Below are positions 9,229 to 19,699 of a DNA stretch of 64,000 bases, one piece after another. Every line of letters begins with the position of its first letter. Position 1 is the stretch's first letter. The notes beneath the pieces were generated by a model, which did no database searches, was not told the DNA's origin, and worked only from the letters and a program-made list of their open reading frames with translations. The DNA comes from Poindextera sp965277425 (GTDB lineage: Bacteria > Pseudomonadota > Alphaproteobacteria > Caulobacterales > Caulobacteraceae): assembly GCA_965277425.1 (NCBI GenBank), contig CBDICR010000006.1, positions 806,001 to 870,000 on the forward strand. Direction: 5' to 3'. The position numbers and the translations under genes are program-made.

Positions 9229-10592
9229 TCATGAACCCCTCCACCCCGTCCAAGTCGCCTTGCCGCGGCCTCGTGATCGCGGCCATGGCCGCCCTTGGCC
9301 TTGCCGTGGCCTGGCCGGTCGCGGCCTTGGCCGACAATGCCCAGCCCGACGACAGCGCCTCGCGCTCCATCGTGGTGGCCAAGGACAAGTCGGCCGCCTT
9401 CCGGCTCGACTACCCGGTCGGCGAGATCGTCGTGGCCCAGCCCGACATGCTGCAGCTCGTCGCCACCACCGATCACAGCTTCTACATCCGCGGCAAGGCG
9501 CTCGGGGTCACCAATCTGTTGATCTACGACCAGCGCCACCATCTGGCGCAGGTGATCGACGTGCGCGTCGGCCAGGATATCGACTCCCTGCAGCAGGATC
9601 TGAATACGGCCCTGCCCGGCGAGCACATCGTCGCCTCCAACTTCGCCGGCGGGGTGCTGTTAAGCGGCGCCGCCTCAACGACCGCCGTCGCCGCTCGCGC
9701 CGCCGAAATCGCCGAATACTACGCACCCAAGGCGGTATCCTCGACGATCAAGGTGGCCAACAACCAGCAGATCATGGTCGAGGTGCGCTTCCTGGAGGCC
9801 AGCCGCTCCTCGCTCAAAGACGTCGGCTTCAACTTCAACGCCCAGACCCCGTCCAACAATTTCGGTCTCAGTTCCGGTACGGGCCTGGCCGGCGCCCAGC
9901 CGCCGCAGTCGACGCTGTCGTTCGGCGGCCGCATCGGCACGGTCTCGCTCAACGCCAGCCTGGAGGCGCTCGAGCAAAAGGGCGTCATCCGAACCCTCGC
10001 CAAGCCCAACCTGATGGCCATGTCTGGCGAGGAGGCGAGCTTCCTCGCCGGTGGCGAAATCCCCTATCCGGTGCCGAACGGCCTGACCGGCGTCACCCTC
10101 GACTTTCGCGAATACGGCGTGAAGCTGAAGGTCACGCCCACGGTCGAGGACAATGGCCAAATTCGCCTGAAAGTCGCGCCGGAGGTCAGCCAGCTCGACC
10201 AGTCCACCTCCGTCACCATCGGCGGGGTTACGGTGCCGGGCATCCTGGAGACCAACGCCGCCACCACGGTCGAACTGCACGACGGCCAAAGCTTCGCCAT
10301 CGCCGGCCTGTTCCAGCAGCAGTTCAACGACACCATCCACCAGATACCGGGCATCGGCGACCTTCCCGTGCTGGGCAGCCTGTTTCGCTCGGCCAACTGG
10401 CAACACCAGCAGACCGAGCTGATCATCATCGTCACGCCGCATCTAACCGCGCCGGCGGACAGCGTGGAGAGCCTGCCCAATCCGCTGCGCGAGACCCAGG
10501 AGCCGAACACGATCGACCTGATCCTGGACGGGATGGCCGACAAGCCGGCGACTGTGCCGCCGCCGCCCGGCTCGCTTGTGAGCGACCGGTGA
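9225..10592 (+). CDS. cpaC: Flp pilus outer-membrane secretin CpaC (RcpA)
   Basis: Outer-membrane secretin through which the Flp pilus or a related substrate passes. The 455 residues carry a signal peptide (about 1-36, ending AALADNA), a pilus/secretin N-terminal domain with PVGEIVVAQPDMLQLVATT, a BON-like segment, and the secretin domain from about residue 170 (QIMVEVRFLEASRSSLKDVG). The secretin signature VPGIL...GIGDLPVLGSLFRS is near residues 335-385. The start overlaps cpaB. It is directly followed by cpaE/tadZ with a 7-base gap, so the usual cpaD lipoprotein gene is absent here. Confidence 0.93.
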   Translation: MIMNPSTPSKSPCRGLVIAAMAALGLAVAWPVAALADNAQPDDSASRSIVVAKDKSAAFRLDYPVGEIVVAQPDMLQLVATTDHSFYIRGKALGVTNLLIYDQRHHLAQVIDVRVGQDIDSLQQDLNTALPGEHIVASNFAGGVLLSGAASTTAVAARAAEIAEYYAPKAVSSTIKVANNQQIMVEVRFLEASRSSLKDVGFNFNAQTPSNNFGLSSGTGLAGAQPPQSTLSFGGRIGTVSLNASLEALEQKGVIRTLAKPNLMAMSGEEASFLAGGEIPYPVPNGLTGVTLDFREYGVKLKVTPTVEDNGQIRLKVAPEVSQLDQSTSVTIGGVTVPGILETNAATTVELHDGQSFAIAGLFQQQFNDTIHQIPGIGDLPVLGSLFRSANWQHQQTELIIIVTPHLTAPADSVESLPNPLRETQEPNTIDLILDGMADKPATVPPPPGSLVSDR

Positions 10593-10599
10593 CGCGCCC

Positions 10600-11762
10600 A
10601 TGAGTTCCGCCGCCTTCGCCCAACGACGCGTCCTGGTCATCGGCCAACGGCTCGCCGCCGTCGCCGAACAGGCCCTGCCGGGCGCGCAGTTCGACGTCGC
10701 CGGACCCGACGCGTTCGACGGCCAGACCCATCTGCCCGCGCCGGCCGATCTGGCGCTGATCGACACCGGCGCCGGCGATCCCGCCCGTCTGGCCGCCCTG
10801 ATCGCCGCCCTGGCGCAAACCTCGCCACAGCCGGCCGCCATCCTGATCGGCTCCCACCTGCCGGTGGTGGTGGCGCGCGCCCTGCTGAAGCTGAAGCGGT
10901 CGGACGTGCTCGACCAGCCGGTGTCGCTGCCCGATCTCGCCCGCTGCGCGGCGGCCCTGCTGGCCGACGGCGCGGTCGCGCCCGAAGCGGTGCGCGCCTC
11001 CCAGTGCTGGAGCATCCTTGGCGCCGTCGGCGGCGCCGGTGGAACCACGCTGGCCATCGAGCTCGCCACCACGCTCGCCGCCCGCACCCTGGGCGACCGC
11101 GTGGCGCTGGTCGATCTCAACCTCGCCGACGGCGCGGCCAGCGCCTATCTGGGCTCGGCCGCCAACATGCACCTGGCCGACGCCTCGGCCGCGCCGGATC
11201 GGATCGACGCGGCCCTGCTCGACGCCTTTTCGGTGCGCGTTGACGGCGGGTTCGACCTTTTCGCCTGCCCGCGCGACCCCCTCGCCTTCACCAAGGTGAC
11301 GCCGGCCGCCGTGCTGCGGCTTCTAGAGGCCGCCTGCCAGGTCTATGACTGGCTGCTGCTCGACCTTCCGCGCGGCCGGCAGCCCTGGACGACCGACGTG
11401 CTGGCCGGTTCGGACCAGGTCCTGGTCGTTTCCGAACTGACCGTGCCGGCCCTGCTCGCCGCGCGCGCCCTGTCGCATGAGATCGAGACCGAACTGCCCG
11501 ACCAGGCGCCGCCGCGCGTGATCCTGAACCGCATGGCCAGCCGCATGTTCGGCCCGGCGCCCTCGCGCGGCGAGGCGGAAAAGGCGCTCGGCCGCAAGGT
11601 CCACGGCGTCATCACCTCCGACTGGGAGGCCGCCGCCTGCTCGGCCAATCTCGGCGGTCCGATCAGCCAGCACCGGCCGCGCTCCAAGATCGTGCGTGAC
11701 GTGGCCGCCATCGCCGAGGACCTGATCACCGGCGGCCGCTCGCGCGCCGGCAAGGCCGCCTG

Positions 11763-11763
<1 letters not shown>
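10600..11763 (+). CDS. cpaE: CpaE/TadZ-type pilus localisation ATPase-like protein
   Basis: MinD/ParA-like P-loop protein that positions the Tad machinery at the pole in Caulobacter. The 387 residues have a receiver-like N-terminal domain (about 1-125) and a ParA-like domain starting at ILGAVGGAGGTTLAIELA (near residue 140). The P-loop lacks the usual lysines (GGAGGTT instead of KGGxGKT), consistent with TadZ proteins that bind nucleotide weakly or atypically. Switch-like segments are RVALVDLNLADG and YDWLLLDLPRG. It ends in TGATG, overlapping the cpaF start. Confidence 0.85.
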
Positions 11764-13160
<1,397 letters not shown>

Positions 13161-13163
13161 TCC

Positions 13164-14132
13164 ATGTTCGCGTTTCACCCCGATGCCGCTTTTGCGGTGC
13201 AGATCCTGATCTTCGCGGCGGTCTTCTCGGCCTGTCAGGCGGTCTATGGACTGGTGCGCGTCGGCGGCGCCAAACGGGTGGTGAACCGCAGACTGACCCT
13301 CTCCGAAAGCGGTCTGGCCATCGGCGACATCGTCGGCGAACTGCGCAAACAGCGCGGCCTGCGCCAGAACGGCGAGCACAAGCTGAGCTGGGCCTGGCTG
13401 GCGGACCTGGTGATCAGGTCCGGCATCACCTACCAGCCGCGAAACTGGGCGATCATGATCGCCGGGACGAGCCTGGGCGCGGCGGTGCTGGTCTTCATGC
13501 TCAGCCACAACCCCCTGTTCGCCGTCGCCGCCGCCCTGGTCGCGGCCGTCGGACCGCCCTTCGTCTATTTGAAATTCATGGCCGGACGGCGCGACAAGGC
13601 GCTCAGCAACCAGCTTCCCGATGCGCTGGAGGTGATCGTGCGCAGCCTGGAGGCCGGCCACCCGGTGCCGACGGCGATCAGTCTGGTCGGCCGTGAAATG
13701 CGCGATCCCATCGGCTCGGAATTCGGCATGGCGGCCGATGAAATCGCCTATGGCGCCACGCTCGAGACGGCTATCGGCCATATGGCCGCCCGCTGCCGCC
13801 AGGTCGACGTCGATCTCTTCGCCGCCACCATCCGGCTGCAGGACCGCTCGGGAGGCAACCTGACCGGTCTCTTGCGCATGAACGCCCACACGGTGCGCGA
13901 GCGCCGCAAGCTGCGCCTGAAGATCGCCGCGGCCTCGGCCGAAGGCAAGATGTCGGCCTACATCCTCACCGCGGCGCCCTTTTGCGTCCTGGCCATACTC
14001 GAGCTCATCCAGCCGAAATTCTACGGCTCCGTCATCCACCTGAAGGGCACCCAATATGGACTGGGCGGGCTGGGCGTCTGGATGTTCCTGGGCAATCTCG
14101 TCATGCGCAAAATGATCGCCATGAGGATCTGA
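13164..14132 (+). CDS. tadB: Tad secretion inner-membrane platform protein TadB (CpaG)
   Basis: One of the two GspF-like inner-membrane platform proteins of the Tad system. The 322 residues begin with a membrane helix (about 5-25), have a further hydrophobic pair near residues 93-135, the T2SSF domain with QLPDALEVIVRSLEAGHPVP (about 150-170) and SGGNLTGLLRMNAHTVRERR, and finish with two hydrophobic stretches around 255-318. The spacing of 3 bases to both neighbours puts it firmly in the cpa/tad operon. Confidence 0.9.
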   Translation: MFAFHPDAAFAVQILIFAAVFSACQAVYGLVRVGGAKRVVNRRLTLSESGLAIGDIVGELRKQRGLRQNGEHKLSWAWLADLVIRSGITYQPRNWAIMIAGTSLGAAVLVFMLSHNPLFAVAAALVAAVGPPFVYLKFMAGRRDKALSNQLPDALEVIVRSLEAGHPVPTAISLVGREMRDPIGSEFGMAADEIAYGATLETAIGHMAARCRQVDVDLFAATIRLQDRSGGNLTGLLRMNAHTVRERRKLRLKIAAASAEGKMSAYILTAAPFCVLAILELIQPKFYGSVIHLKGTQYGLGGLGVWMFLGNLVMRKMIAMRI

Positions 14133-14135
14133 GCC

Positions 14136-15074
14136 GTGCCGGCCTTTCCCATCCAAGACATGCTGACGGCGGCGGCGCTCCTGATGGTGGCGGCCGGCGT
14201 CGCCGGCCTCGGCTTTGTCGGCGTCCTGCAGGCGCGGACCGGCCTGCAAAGACGCGCACGCCTGGAGCCGGCGACGACGGGGCGCCGTGGCGCCGCTGAG
14301 CGGCCGACGGCGTTTTCCGGTCTTTTCGGCGGCGTGCGGCGGTTGGGCGGCCGGGCCGAGGTCCAGGATCCCAACCAGGTTTCGGCGCTGCGCAGCAAGC
14401 TGATGCAGGCCGGCTTCACCAGCCGCGAGGCGGTCGCCTATTACCTCGGCGCCCGGTCCATCGCGCTGCTTGCGGCCACCCTGGCGACGCTGATGGTTAT
14501 CCCCCTGGCCTTAGGCCACACCGGTCTGGGCGCCATGATGGTGGCCGGCCTCTTCGCCCTGGCCGCCGTGCTCGGCCCCGACCAGGTGTTGCGGACGCGC
14601 CGCAAATCGCGCGAGCGCGAATACCGCGACGGGTTTCCCGACCTGCTCGACCTGCTCGTCGCCTCGGTGCAGGCGGGCCTGAGCCTGGACGCCGCCGTCA
14701 GTCGCATCGGTGAGGAGCTTGTCCATCGCTATCCGAACCTCAGCGACCATCTGGCGCTGATGACGCTCGAACTGCGCGCCGGCCGCGCGCGCAAGGAGGC
14801 CTGGAGCCGACTGGCCGACCGTCTCGCCATCGACGAGGCGCGCTCCTTCGCCACCATGCTGCGCCAGGCCGAGGATATGGGTACCAGTCTGGGCGAAACG
14901 CTCAGCGCCTTTTCCGAAGACATGCGCGCCAAACGCATCCTGCGCGCCGAGGCGCTGGCCAGCGCCCTGCCGGCCAAGCTGATGCTGCCGCTCATCCTCT
15001 TTATCTTCCCCTGCCTGATGGGCGTGCTCATCCTGCCGGCCGCGATCCACATCTCCCAGGCGTTTCACAAGTAG
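14136..15074 (+). CDS. tadC: Tad secretion inner-membrane platform protein TadC (CpaH)
   Basis: Second GspF-like platform protein, partner of TadB. The start is GTG (14136), 3 bases after the tadB stop. The 312 residues contain an N-terminal membrane helix (about 10-28), a helix pair around 105-150, the T2SSF domain with FPDLLDLLVASVQAGLSLDA (about 165-185) and MGTSLGETLSAFSEDMRAKR, and a C-terminal membrane helix (LPLILFIFPCLMGVLIL). It is the last gene of the operon: a strong hairpin follows within 20 bases. No tadD, tadE/F or pilin gene is adjacent. Confidence 0.9.
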   Translation: MPAFPIQDMLTAAALLMVAAGVAGLGFVGVLQARTGLQRRARLEPATTGRRGAAERPTAFSGLFGGVRRLGGRAEVQDPNQVSALRSKLMQAGFTSREAVAYYLGARSIALLAATLATLMVIPLALGHTGLGAMMVAGLFALAAVLGPDQVLRTRRKSREREYRDGFPDLLDLLVASVQAGLSLDAAVSRIGEELVHRYPNLSDHLALMTLELRAGRARKEAWSRLADRLAIDEARSFATMLRQAEDMGTSLGETLSAFSEDMRAKRILRAEALASALPAKLMLPLILFIFPCLMGVLILPAAIHISQAFHK

Positions 15075-15092
15075 GGCTGTCGGCCCAGGACA

Positions 15093-15113
15093 GGACCGCA
15101 GGCGCTGCGGTCC
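15093..15113. terminator. Hairpin between convergent tadC and LytTR genes
   Basis: The perfect 9-bp inverted repeat GGACCGCAG / CTGCGGTCC with a GCG loop lies between the ends of two convergent genes. It has no T tract on either strand, so it is a candidate bidirectional terminator or processing site rather than a classic intrinsic terminator. Confidence 0.5.
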
Positions 15114-15158
15114 ACCGTTAAGCCCCGAAATCCGCGCCGAACTGGCCCGCGACCTCGC

Positions 15159-15956
15159 CTAGAGCGGTCCCAGCCACCCCGCCGCGCGCAGCTTGGCGAC
15201 CGAGGCGCGGCTGACCGGGACGCCCAGGCCATTGCTCAATCTGAGCATAAGATTGCGGCCGCTGAACACCGGCTCAGTCACCGCGGCCCTGGCCACCCAC
15301 CAGGAGCGATGCACCTGCAGTCCGTCGGTGTCGGCAAGCTCGGCGATGGCGTCCTTCAACGGCGTCAGGATCAGGTCCGAGCCCCTGGCCGTGTGCGCCC
15401 GCACATAATGGTCCTCCATCTGCAGGCAGAGCAGCTCGCGGCCAAGGCGCGGCGGCAGGCGGTCGAGGAAACCGGCGGCTCCGGCGCGCGGATCGGACGC
15501 CGGGACCGGCGCTGGCGGTTTCAAACCCGACGTCCAACCGCGGTCCACGAGGAAATAATAGCCGAAGGCGAACGGCTCGGCGATCGCCAGAGCCTGCCCG
15601 TACTGGGTGAAAAGCGGGGCCAATCGTCCGTGGTTGGGCGGCCAGACCCAGGCGGAGAAGAGGGCCAGCACGATCGATAGGGGCACGGTCCCGACCGCCG
15701 CGCCCAGCGCCAGAACAAACCAGACCGGCAGGTCCAGCCGGGTTCCCGCCCTGAGCGACAGGCGCACAATGGTGGTCAGCAGGATGAAGCCGATCCACAT
15801 ATTGGCGACCCAATAGGCGATCCGCACGCCCAGCGAGCCGCCATTGAAGCTGCCGAACGGTCCGATAACCCCAAAGAAGACACCGAGCGCGGTGGCGATG
15901 GCGAGATCCTTCGCCCATTCGCGCGGCGTACCGAAGAGGCCAGGGTCTTGGCTCAT
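15159..15956 (-). CDS. Membrane-anchored LytTR-domain transcriptional regulator
   Basis: DNA-binding regulator of 265 residues tied to the membrane. Four hydrophobic helices fill about residues 17-150 (for example AIATALGVFFGVIGPFG and VWFVLALGAAVGTVPLSIVL). The C-terminal LytTR domain starts near residue 165: LLCLQMEDHYVRAHT, PLKDAIAEL, GLQVHRSWWVAR and the terminal PVSRASVAKLRAAG are diagnostic. There is no receiver domain, so it probably senses something through its membrane part. It is convergent with the tad operon; whether it controls that operon cannot be told from sequence. Confidence 0.85.
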   Translation of the reverse strand: MSQDPGLFGTPREWAKDLAIATALGVFFGVIGPFGSFNGGSLGVRIAYWVANMWIGFILLTTIVRLSLRAGTRLDLPVWFVLALGAAVGTVPLSIVLALFSAWVWPPNHGRLAPLFTQYGQALAIAEPFAFGYYFLVDRGWTSGLKPPAPVPASDPRAGAAGFLDRLPPRLGRELLCLQMEDHYVRAHTARGSDLILTPLKDAIAELADTDGLQVHRSWWVARAAVTEPVFSGRNLMLRLSNGLGVPVSRASVAKLRAAGWLGPL

Positions 15957-16122
15957 GGCTCATGGTTTAGCCTGCGTTGGAAGACGCTCGCAAATGTCGC
16001 GCCCGTTCGCCCATTCGCGCATCCCGTTCGTCCGGCCGCGAACCCGTTCGCCGGCCAGCGCAGTCTCGGTGGCGAGGTGGCCGGGGAAGGCGTGTGTGGC
16101 GACACCGCCAATGGAGCCCGCC

Positions 16123-16749
16123 ATGACAACTTCCACCGAAACCTTCCCCGAACCGCCTAAAACAGAGGGCTCGCGGGTGCATCCCATCGTCCATGCCGGC
16201 AAGTGGCTGGCCGCCGACCTCTTCTCCACCCTGATGTTCGTGGGTCTCTACGCCGTGACGCACAGCGTCTATGTCGCGACCGGCCTGGCCATCGCGGCGG
16301 GCATCGGCCAGATCGCTTATCTGAAGGTCCGCCGCAGCCCCATCGACGCCATGCAGTGGATGAGCCTGGGCCTGGTGGTGGTGTTCGGGGGCGCCTCGCT
16401 CTTCGCTCATGACCCGCGCTTCATCATGCTCAAGCCGACCCTGATCTACGCGGTCATCGGCGCGGTGATGCTGAAGCCAGGCTGGATGACCCGCTATCAG
16501 CCGCCCGCGGCCCTGCCCTGGAGCGGAGATGTGGCCGCCGTCTTCGGCTACATCTGGGCGGGGATGATGTTCGCGACCGGCGCGCTCAACCTGGTGTTTG
16601 TCGCCCATGGCGATCCCAAGCTCTGGGCCTGGTTCATCGGCGTCTTCCCGATCGCCTCCAAGCTTGCGCTTTTCGCCGTGCAGTATCTCGTCACCCGGGT
16701 CATCGTCGGAGCGCGCATGCGCGCCGCTGGCGTCCTGGCCCAGGCCTGA
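16123..16749 (+). CDS. IspZ/YciB-like inner membrane (septation) protein
   Basis: Polytopic membrane protein of 208 residues matching the intracellular septation protein A (IspZ/YciB) family, implicated in envelope integrity. Helices are visible at about 29-45, 48-66, 75-95, 103-120, 137-158 and 163-190; family-like features are KPTLIYAVIGAVML and the late motif LWAWFIGVFPIASKLALF. The frame is open from 15844, but the ATG at 16123 has GGAG seven bases upstream and the region before it is arginine/proline-rich filler. The FAD oxidase starts 11 bases after the stop, so the two are probably co-transcribed. Confidence 0.75.
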   Translation: MTTSTETFPEPPKTEGSRVHPIVHAGKWLAADLFSTLMFVGLYAVTHSVYVATGLAIAAGIGQIAYLKVRRSPIDAMQWMSLGLVVVFGGASLFAHDPRFIMLKPTLIYAVIGAVMLKPGWMTRYQPPAALPWSGDVAAVFGYIWAGMMFATGALNLVFVAHGDPKLWAWFIGVFPIASKLALFAVQYLVTRVIVGARMRAAGVLAQA

Positions 16750-16760
16750 GGGGAAGTCCG

Positions 16761-18557
16761 ATGCTTAGACGAGACCTGCTCAAAGGCGCGGCCGCCCTGC
16801 CCCTGGCGGCGGCCCTGACGCCCCTCGCCGCCGCCGCCCGCACCAGCGCCCGGCGCGTGCGGCCATCCGATCCCGCCTGGCCCAGCGCCGCGCGCTGGGA
16901 AGCGCTGAAACAAAGGGTCGGCGGCAATCTGGTCGTTCCCCAGCCGCTGGCCGCGCCTTGCGAGGCCGCGCCCTATGGCGAAGCCTGCCTTGCCCTGCCC
17001 AAGGCGCTGGAGAATCCTTATTTCATCGGCGATCAGCCGGGCGGGACCCAGTCCTCCGGCTGGCTGGACGCCTGGACGGCGCGGCAAAGCGCCTATGCGG
17101 TTGCGGCGCACAGCGCCGCCGACGTGGTCGCCGGGGTCAATTTCGCCCGTGAGCACAATCTGCGCCTGGTGGTCAAAGGCGGCGGCCATTCCTATCAAGG
17201 CACGTCCAACGCTCCGGATTCGCTGCTGATCTGGACCCGGGCCATGAACGCCGTGACCCTGCACGACGGCTTCACGCCCGCGGGCCTTCAGGGCGTCCAG
17301 GCCCCGACGCCGGCGGTCAGCGTCGGGGCCGGCGCCATGTGGATGGACGTCTATGACGCGGTGACCACAAAGGGCGGCCGCTACGTCCAGGGCGGCGGCT
17401 GCACCACCGTCGGCGTCGCCGGCCTGGTGCAGAGCGGCGGCTTCGGCTCCTTTTCCAAGGGCTTCGGCACGGCGTCCGCCAACCTGATCGAGGCCGAGAT
17501 CGTCACCGCCGACGGGGGTCTGCGGACGGTCAATGCCCGCCAGGATCCTGAGCTCTTCTGGGCGCTCAAAGGCGGCGGCGGCGGCAGCCTGGGCGTGGTG
17601 ACGCGACTGACCCTGCGCACCCACGACCTGCCGGCGAACTTCGCCGCCGTCATCGGCACGGTCCAGGCCAAATCGGATGACGCCTTCAGGCGGCTGATCG
17701 CGCGCTTCATGGGCTTCTACGCCGACGCCCTGATGAACCCGCATTGGGGCGAGACGGTCGCCTTCCACCCGGACAACAAGCTTGAGTTCTCCATGCTCGG
17801 CCAGGGCCTGAGCCAGGCCGAGGCCACGGCCGTCTGGGCGCCGCTACGCCAATGGATCGCCGGCGCGCCTCAAGACTATTCGGGCGTGGGCCCGCTCATC
17901 TTCGCCATGCCGGCGCGAAGCTTCTGGGATGTCTCGTCCCAGCACCACAATGGCGCCATGTTGCTCGACGACCGCGCCGGCGCTGCGCCCGACCACGGCT
18001 GGTGGACCGGCGACCGGGGCCAGATCGGCAGGTTCTGGCACGGCTACGATTCCTTGTGGCTGCCCGAGACGCTGTTGCAGCCGGCCGCGCGCGACCGATT
18101 GGCCGGCGCCCTGTTCGACGCCAGCCGCCACGCCAGCTTCGCTCTGCATTTCAACAAGGGCCTGGCCGGCGCGCCGCCCGAGGCGCTGGCCGCGGTCAGG
18201 GATACGGCCATCAATCCGGACGTCACCCGGGCCTTCGCCCTGGCCATCGTCGCCAAGGGCGGCCCGCCGGCCTATCCGGGCCTTCCCGGCGCGGCGCCCG
18301 ATCTCGCCCAGGCGAGGCAAAACGCCGCCGACGTCGCCGCCGCCGCCGCCGCCCTGCGCACCCTCGCGCCTGCCGCCGGCTCCTATCTGTCGGAAAGCAA
18401 CTATTTCAACGCCGACTGGCGCACGGCCTATTGGGGCCCGCATTACCCGAGGCTGCGCACGGTCAAGGCCCGCTACGACCCGGATGGCCTTTTCACCGTC
18501 CACCATGGCGTCGGCAGCGAGCACTGGAGCGCGGACGGGTTCACGCGACTCGGATAA
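16761..18557 (+). CDS. Tat-exported FAD-binding oxidoreductase (BBE-like)
   Basis: Flavin oxidase of the PCMH/VAO fold, 598 residues, predicted to be exported folded with FAD. The N-terminus MLRRDLLKGAAALPLAAAL is a Tat-type signal. The FAD-binding domain covers about residues 110-300: RLVVKGGGHSYQGTSN with the His of the family's covalent-FAD motif GGGHS, GGGCTTVGVAGLVQSGGFG, and LFWALKGGGGGSLGVVTRL. The C-terminal berberine-bridge (BBE) segment reads NYFNADWRTAYWG and RYDPDGLFTVHHGVG. Substrate unknown; relatives oxidise sugars or phenolic/alkaloid alcohols. Likely in an operon with the membrane protein upstream. Confidence 0.85.
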   Translation: MLRRDLLKGAAALPLAAALTPLAAAARTSARRVRPSDPAWPSAARWEALKQRVGGNLVVPQPLAAPCEAAPYGEACLALPKALENPYFIGDQPGGTQSSGWLDAWTARQSAYAVAAHSAADVVAGVNFAREHNLRLVVKGGGHSYQGTSNAPDSLLIWTRAMNAVTLHDGFTPAGLQGVQAPTPAVSVGAGAMWMDVYDAVTTKGGRYVQGGGCTTVGVAGLVQSGGFGSFSKGFGTASANLIEAEIVTADGGLRTVNARQDPELFWALKGGGGGSLGVVTRLTLRTHDLPANFAAVIGTVQAKSDDAFRRLIARFMGFYADALMNPHWGETVAFHPDNKLEFSMLGQGLSQAEATAVWAPLRQWIAGAPQDYSGVGPLIFAMPARSFWDVSSQHHNGAMLLDDRAGAAPDHGWWTGDRGQIGRFWHGYDSLWLPETLLQPAARDRLAGALFDASRHASFALHFNKGLAGAPPEALAAVRDTAINPDVTRAFALAIVAKGGPPAYPGLPGAAPDLAQARQNAADVAAAAAALRTLAPAAGSYLSESNYFNADWRTAYWGPHYPRLRTVKARYDPDGLFTVHHGVGSEHWSADGFTRLG

Positions 18558-18591
18558 GGCTCGCCATTACTGACGGCGGGAGCGGGACGCG

Positions 18592-19227
18592 ATGAAACCC
18601 TTGGTCATGGTCGGCGCGGGTCCGGGATCGCTACCGCGCATCGTCGCCGAGGCCGCCGCGGCGGGCGGGGCGCCGCTGGCCGGCTATCTGGATGCCGGCG
18701 ACAACCCACAGCCGCCGACCACCGCGCTGGAGCGGTTGGGCGACCAGGGACGGCTCGAAGACCCGGCCTTCCTCGCCGCTTTCGATCTGGTCGTCGCCGT
18801 CCAAGGCCGCGACCGGCGCGCTCTGTTCGAGGCGATCCTGCAGCGCGGCGGCGGCTTGCCGGTGCTCAGACATCCGGCCGCGACGATCTCGACCACCGCC
18901 AGCATCGGCGCTGGGACTATCCTGTCCGCCGGCGTGATCGTCCAGTCGGACGCGCGGGTCGGCCGGTTCTGCGTGCTCAACACCGCCTGCACGATCGATC
19001 ACGACAATGTTGTGGGCGATTCCGTCTCGATCGGGCCGGGCGCGCATACGGCCGGTCGGGTGACGATCTGCGACGAGGCTTTTGTCGGCCTGGGCGCAAT
19101 GATCATCAACGGCGTCACCGTCGGCCGGCGCGCGACCGTCGGCGCGGGCGCGGTGGTGGTGCGCGACGTGCCCGAAGGCGTGACCGTGGCCGGCAATCCG
19201 GCCCGTCCGCTGCCAGCGAAGCCATAG
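18592..19227 (+). CDS. NeuD/PglD-type sugar O/N-acetyltransferase
   Basis: Acyltransferase of 211 residues with an N-terminal Rossmann-like PglD_N domain (about 1-90, starting VMVGAGPG) and a C-terminal left-handed beta-helix of hexapeptide repeats (about 95-205: TASIGAGTILSAGVIVQSDA, VGDSVSIGPGAHTAG, VGRRATVGAGAVVV, ending AGNPARPL). The catalytic His is probably in CTIDHDNVVGD. Such enzymes acetylate nucleotide sugars or sialic-acid-like sugars for surface polysaccharides. No sugar-biosynthesis genes surround it, so the substrate is open. Confidence 0.82.
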   Translation: MKPLVMVGAGPGSLPRIVAEAAAAGGAPLAGYLDAGDNPQPPTTALERLGDQGRLEDPAFLAAFDLVVAVQGRDRRALFEAILQRGGGLPVLRHPAATISTTASIGAGTILSAGVIVQSDARVGRFCVLNTACTIDHDNVVGDSVSIGPGAHTAGRVTICDEAFVGLGAMIINGVTVGRRATVGAGAVVVRDVPEGVTVAGNPARPLPAKP

Positions 19228-19237
19228 ACGCCAGCGT

Positions 19238-19699
19238 TCAGGCCTCAGGCTCGACGCGTCGGCCCGACGCATCGCGCAGGACCGTGCGAGGCTTGGCGAA
19301 GTCGTCGGGATAGTGGATGGTCTCAAGTCCAGGCTTCCGCGTTCCGATCGCCAGAAAACTCGCCGACGCCCGCGAGTGATTTGCAAGATGGTGGCCATTC
19401 GGCTCACCGGCGGGAAAGCCGACAAATCCGCCCTCGGTCAGGACGTGCTCGCCGTTCTCGTCGATCAGCGTCAGTTCGCCGGACAGGACATAGACGAACT
19501 CGTCTTCGCCCTCGTGCCAATGTCGCAAGGCCGACCTGGCGCCGGGCTGCAGGGTCACATGGTTGACGCCGAACTGGGTGAGGCCGACCAACCCACCCAG
19601 CCTGATCTCGCCTTGCCCGACAAACCATTCCGGCTTCACGCCCGGCGGCGGCTTGATCGCGGGCGGCGCGTCGGTCAGCTGATGTGACCGGGTCTCCAT
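19238..19699 (-). CDS. Cupin-domain protein
   Basis: Single-domain cupin of 153 residues. Motif 1 is seen in SALRHWHEGEDEFVYVLSGE (metal-ligand His-x-His and Glu) and motif 2 in GFPAGEPNGHHLANHS. A binding or isomerase/dioxygenase function cannot be assigned. The start ATG overlaps the stop of the upstream hydrolase gene (ATGA), so the two are translationally coupled. The frame is open much further upstream, but that part is the arginine-rich shadow of the hydrolase. Confidence 0.85.
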   Translation of the reverse strand: METRSHQLTDAPPAIKPPPGVKPEWFVGQGEIRLGGLVGLTQFGVNHVTLQPGARSALRHWHEGEDEFVYVLSGELTLIDENGEHVLTEGGFVGFPAGEPNGHHLANHSRASASFLAIGTRKPGLETIHYPDDFAKPRTVLRDASGRRVEPEA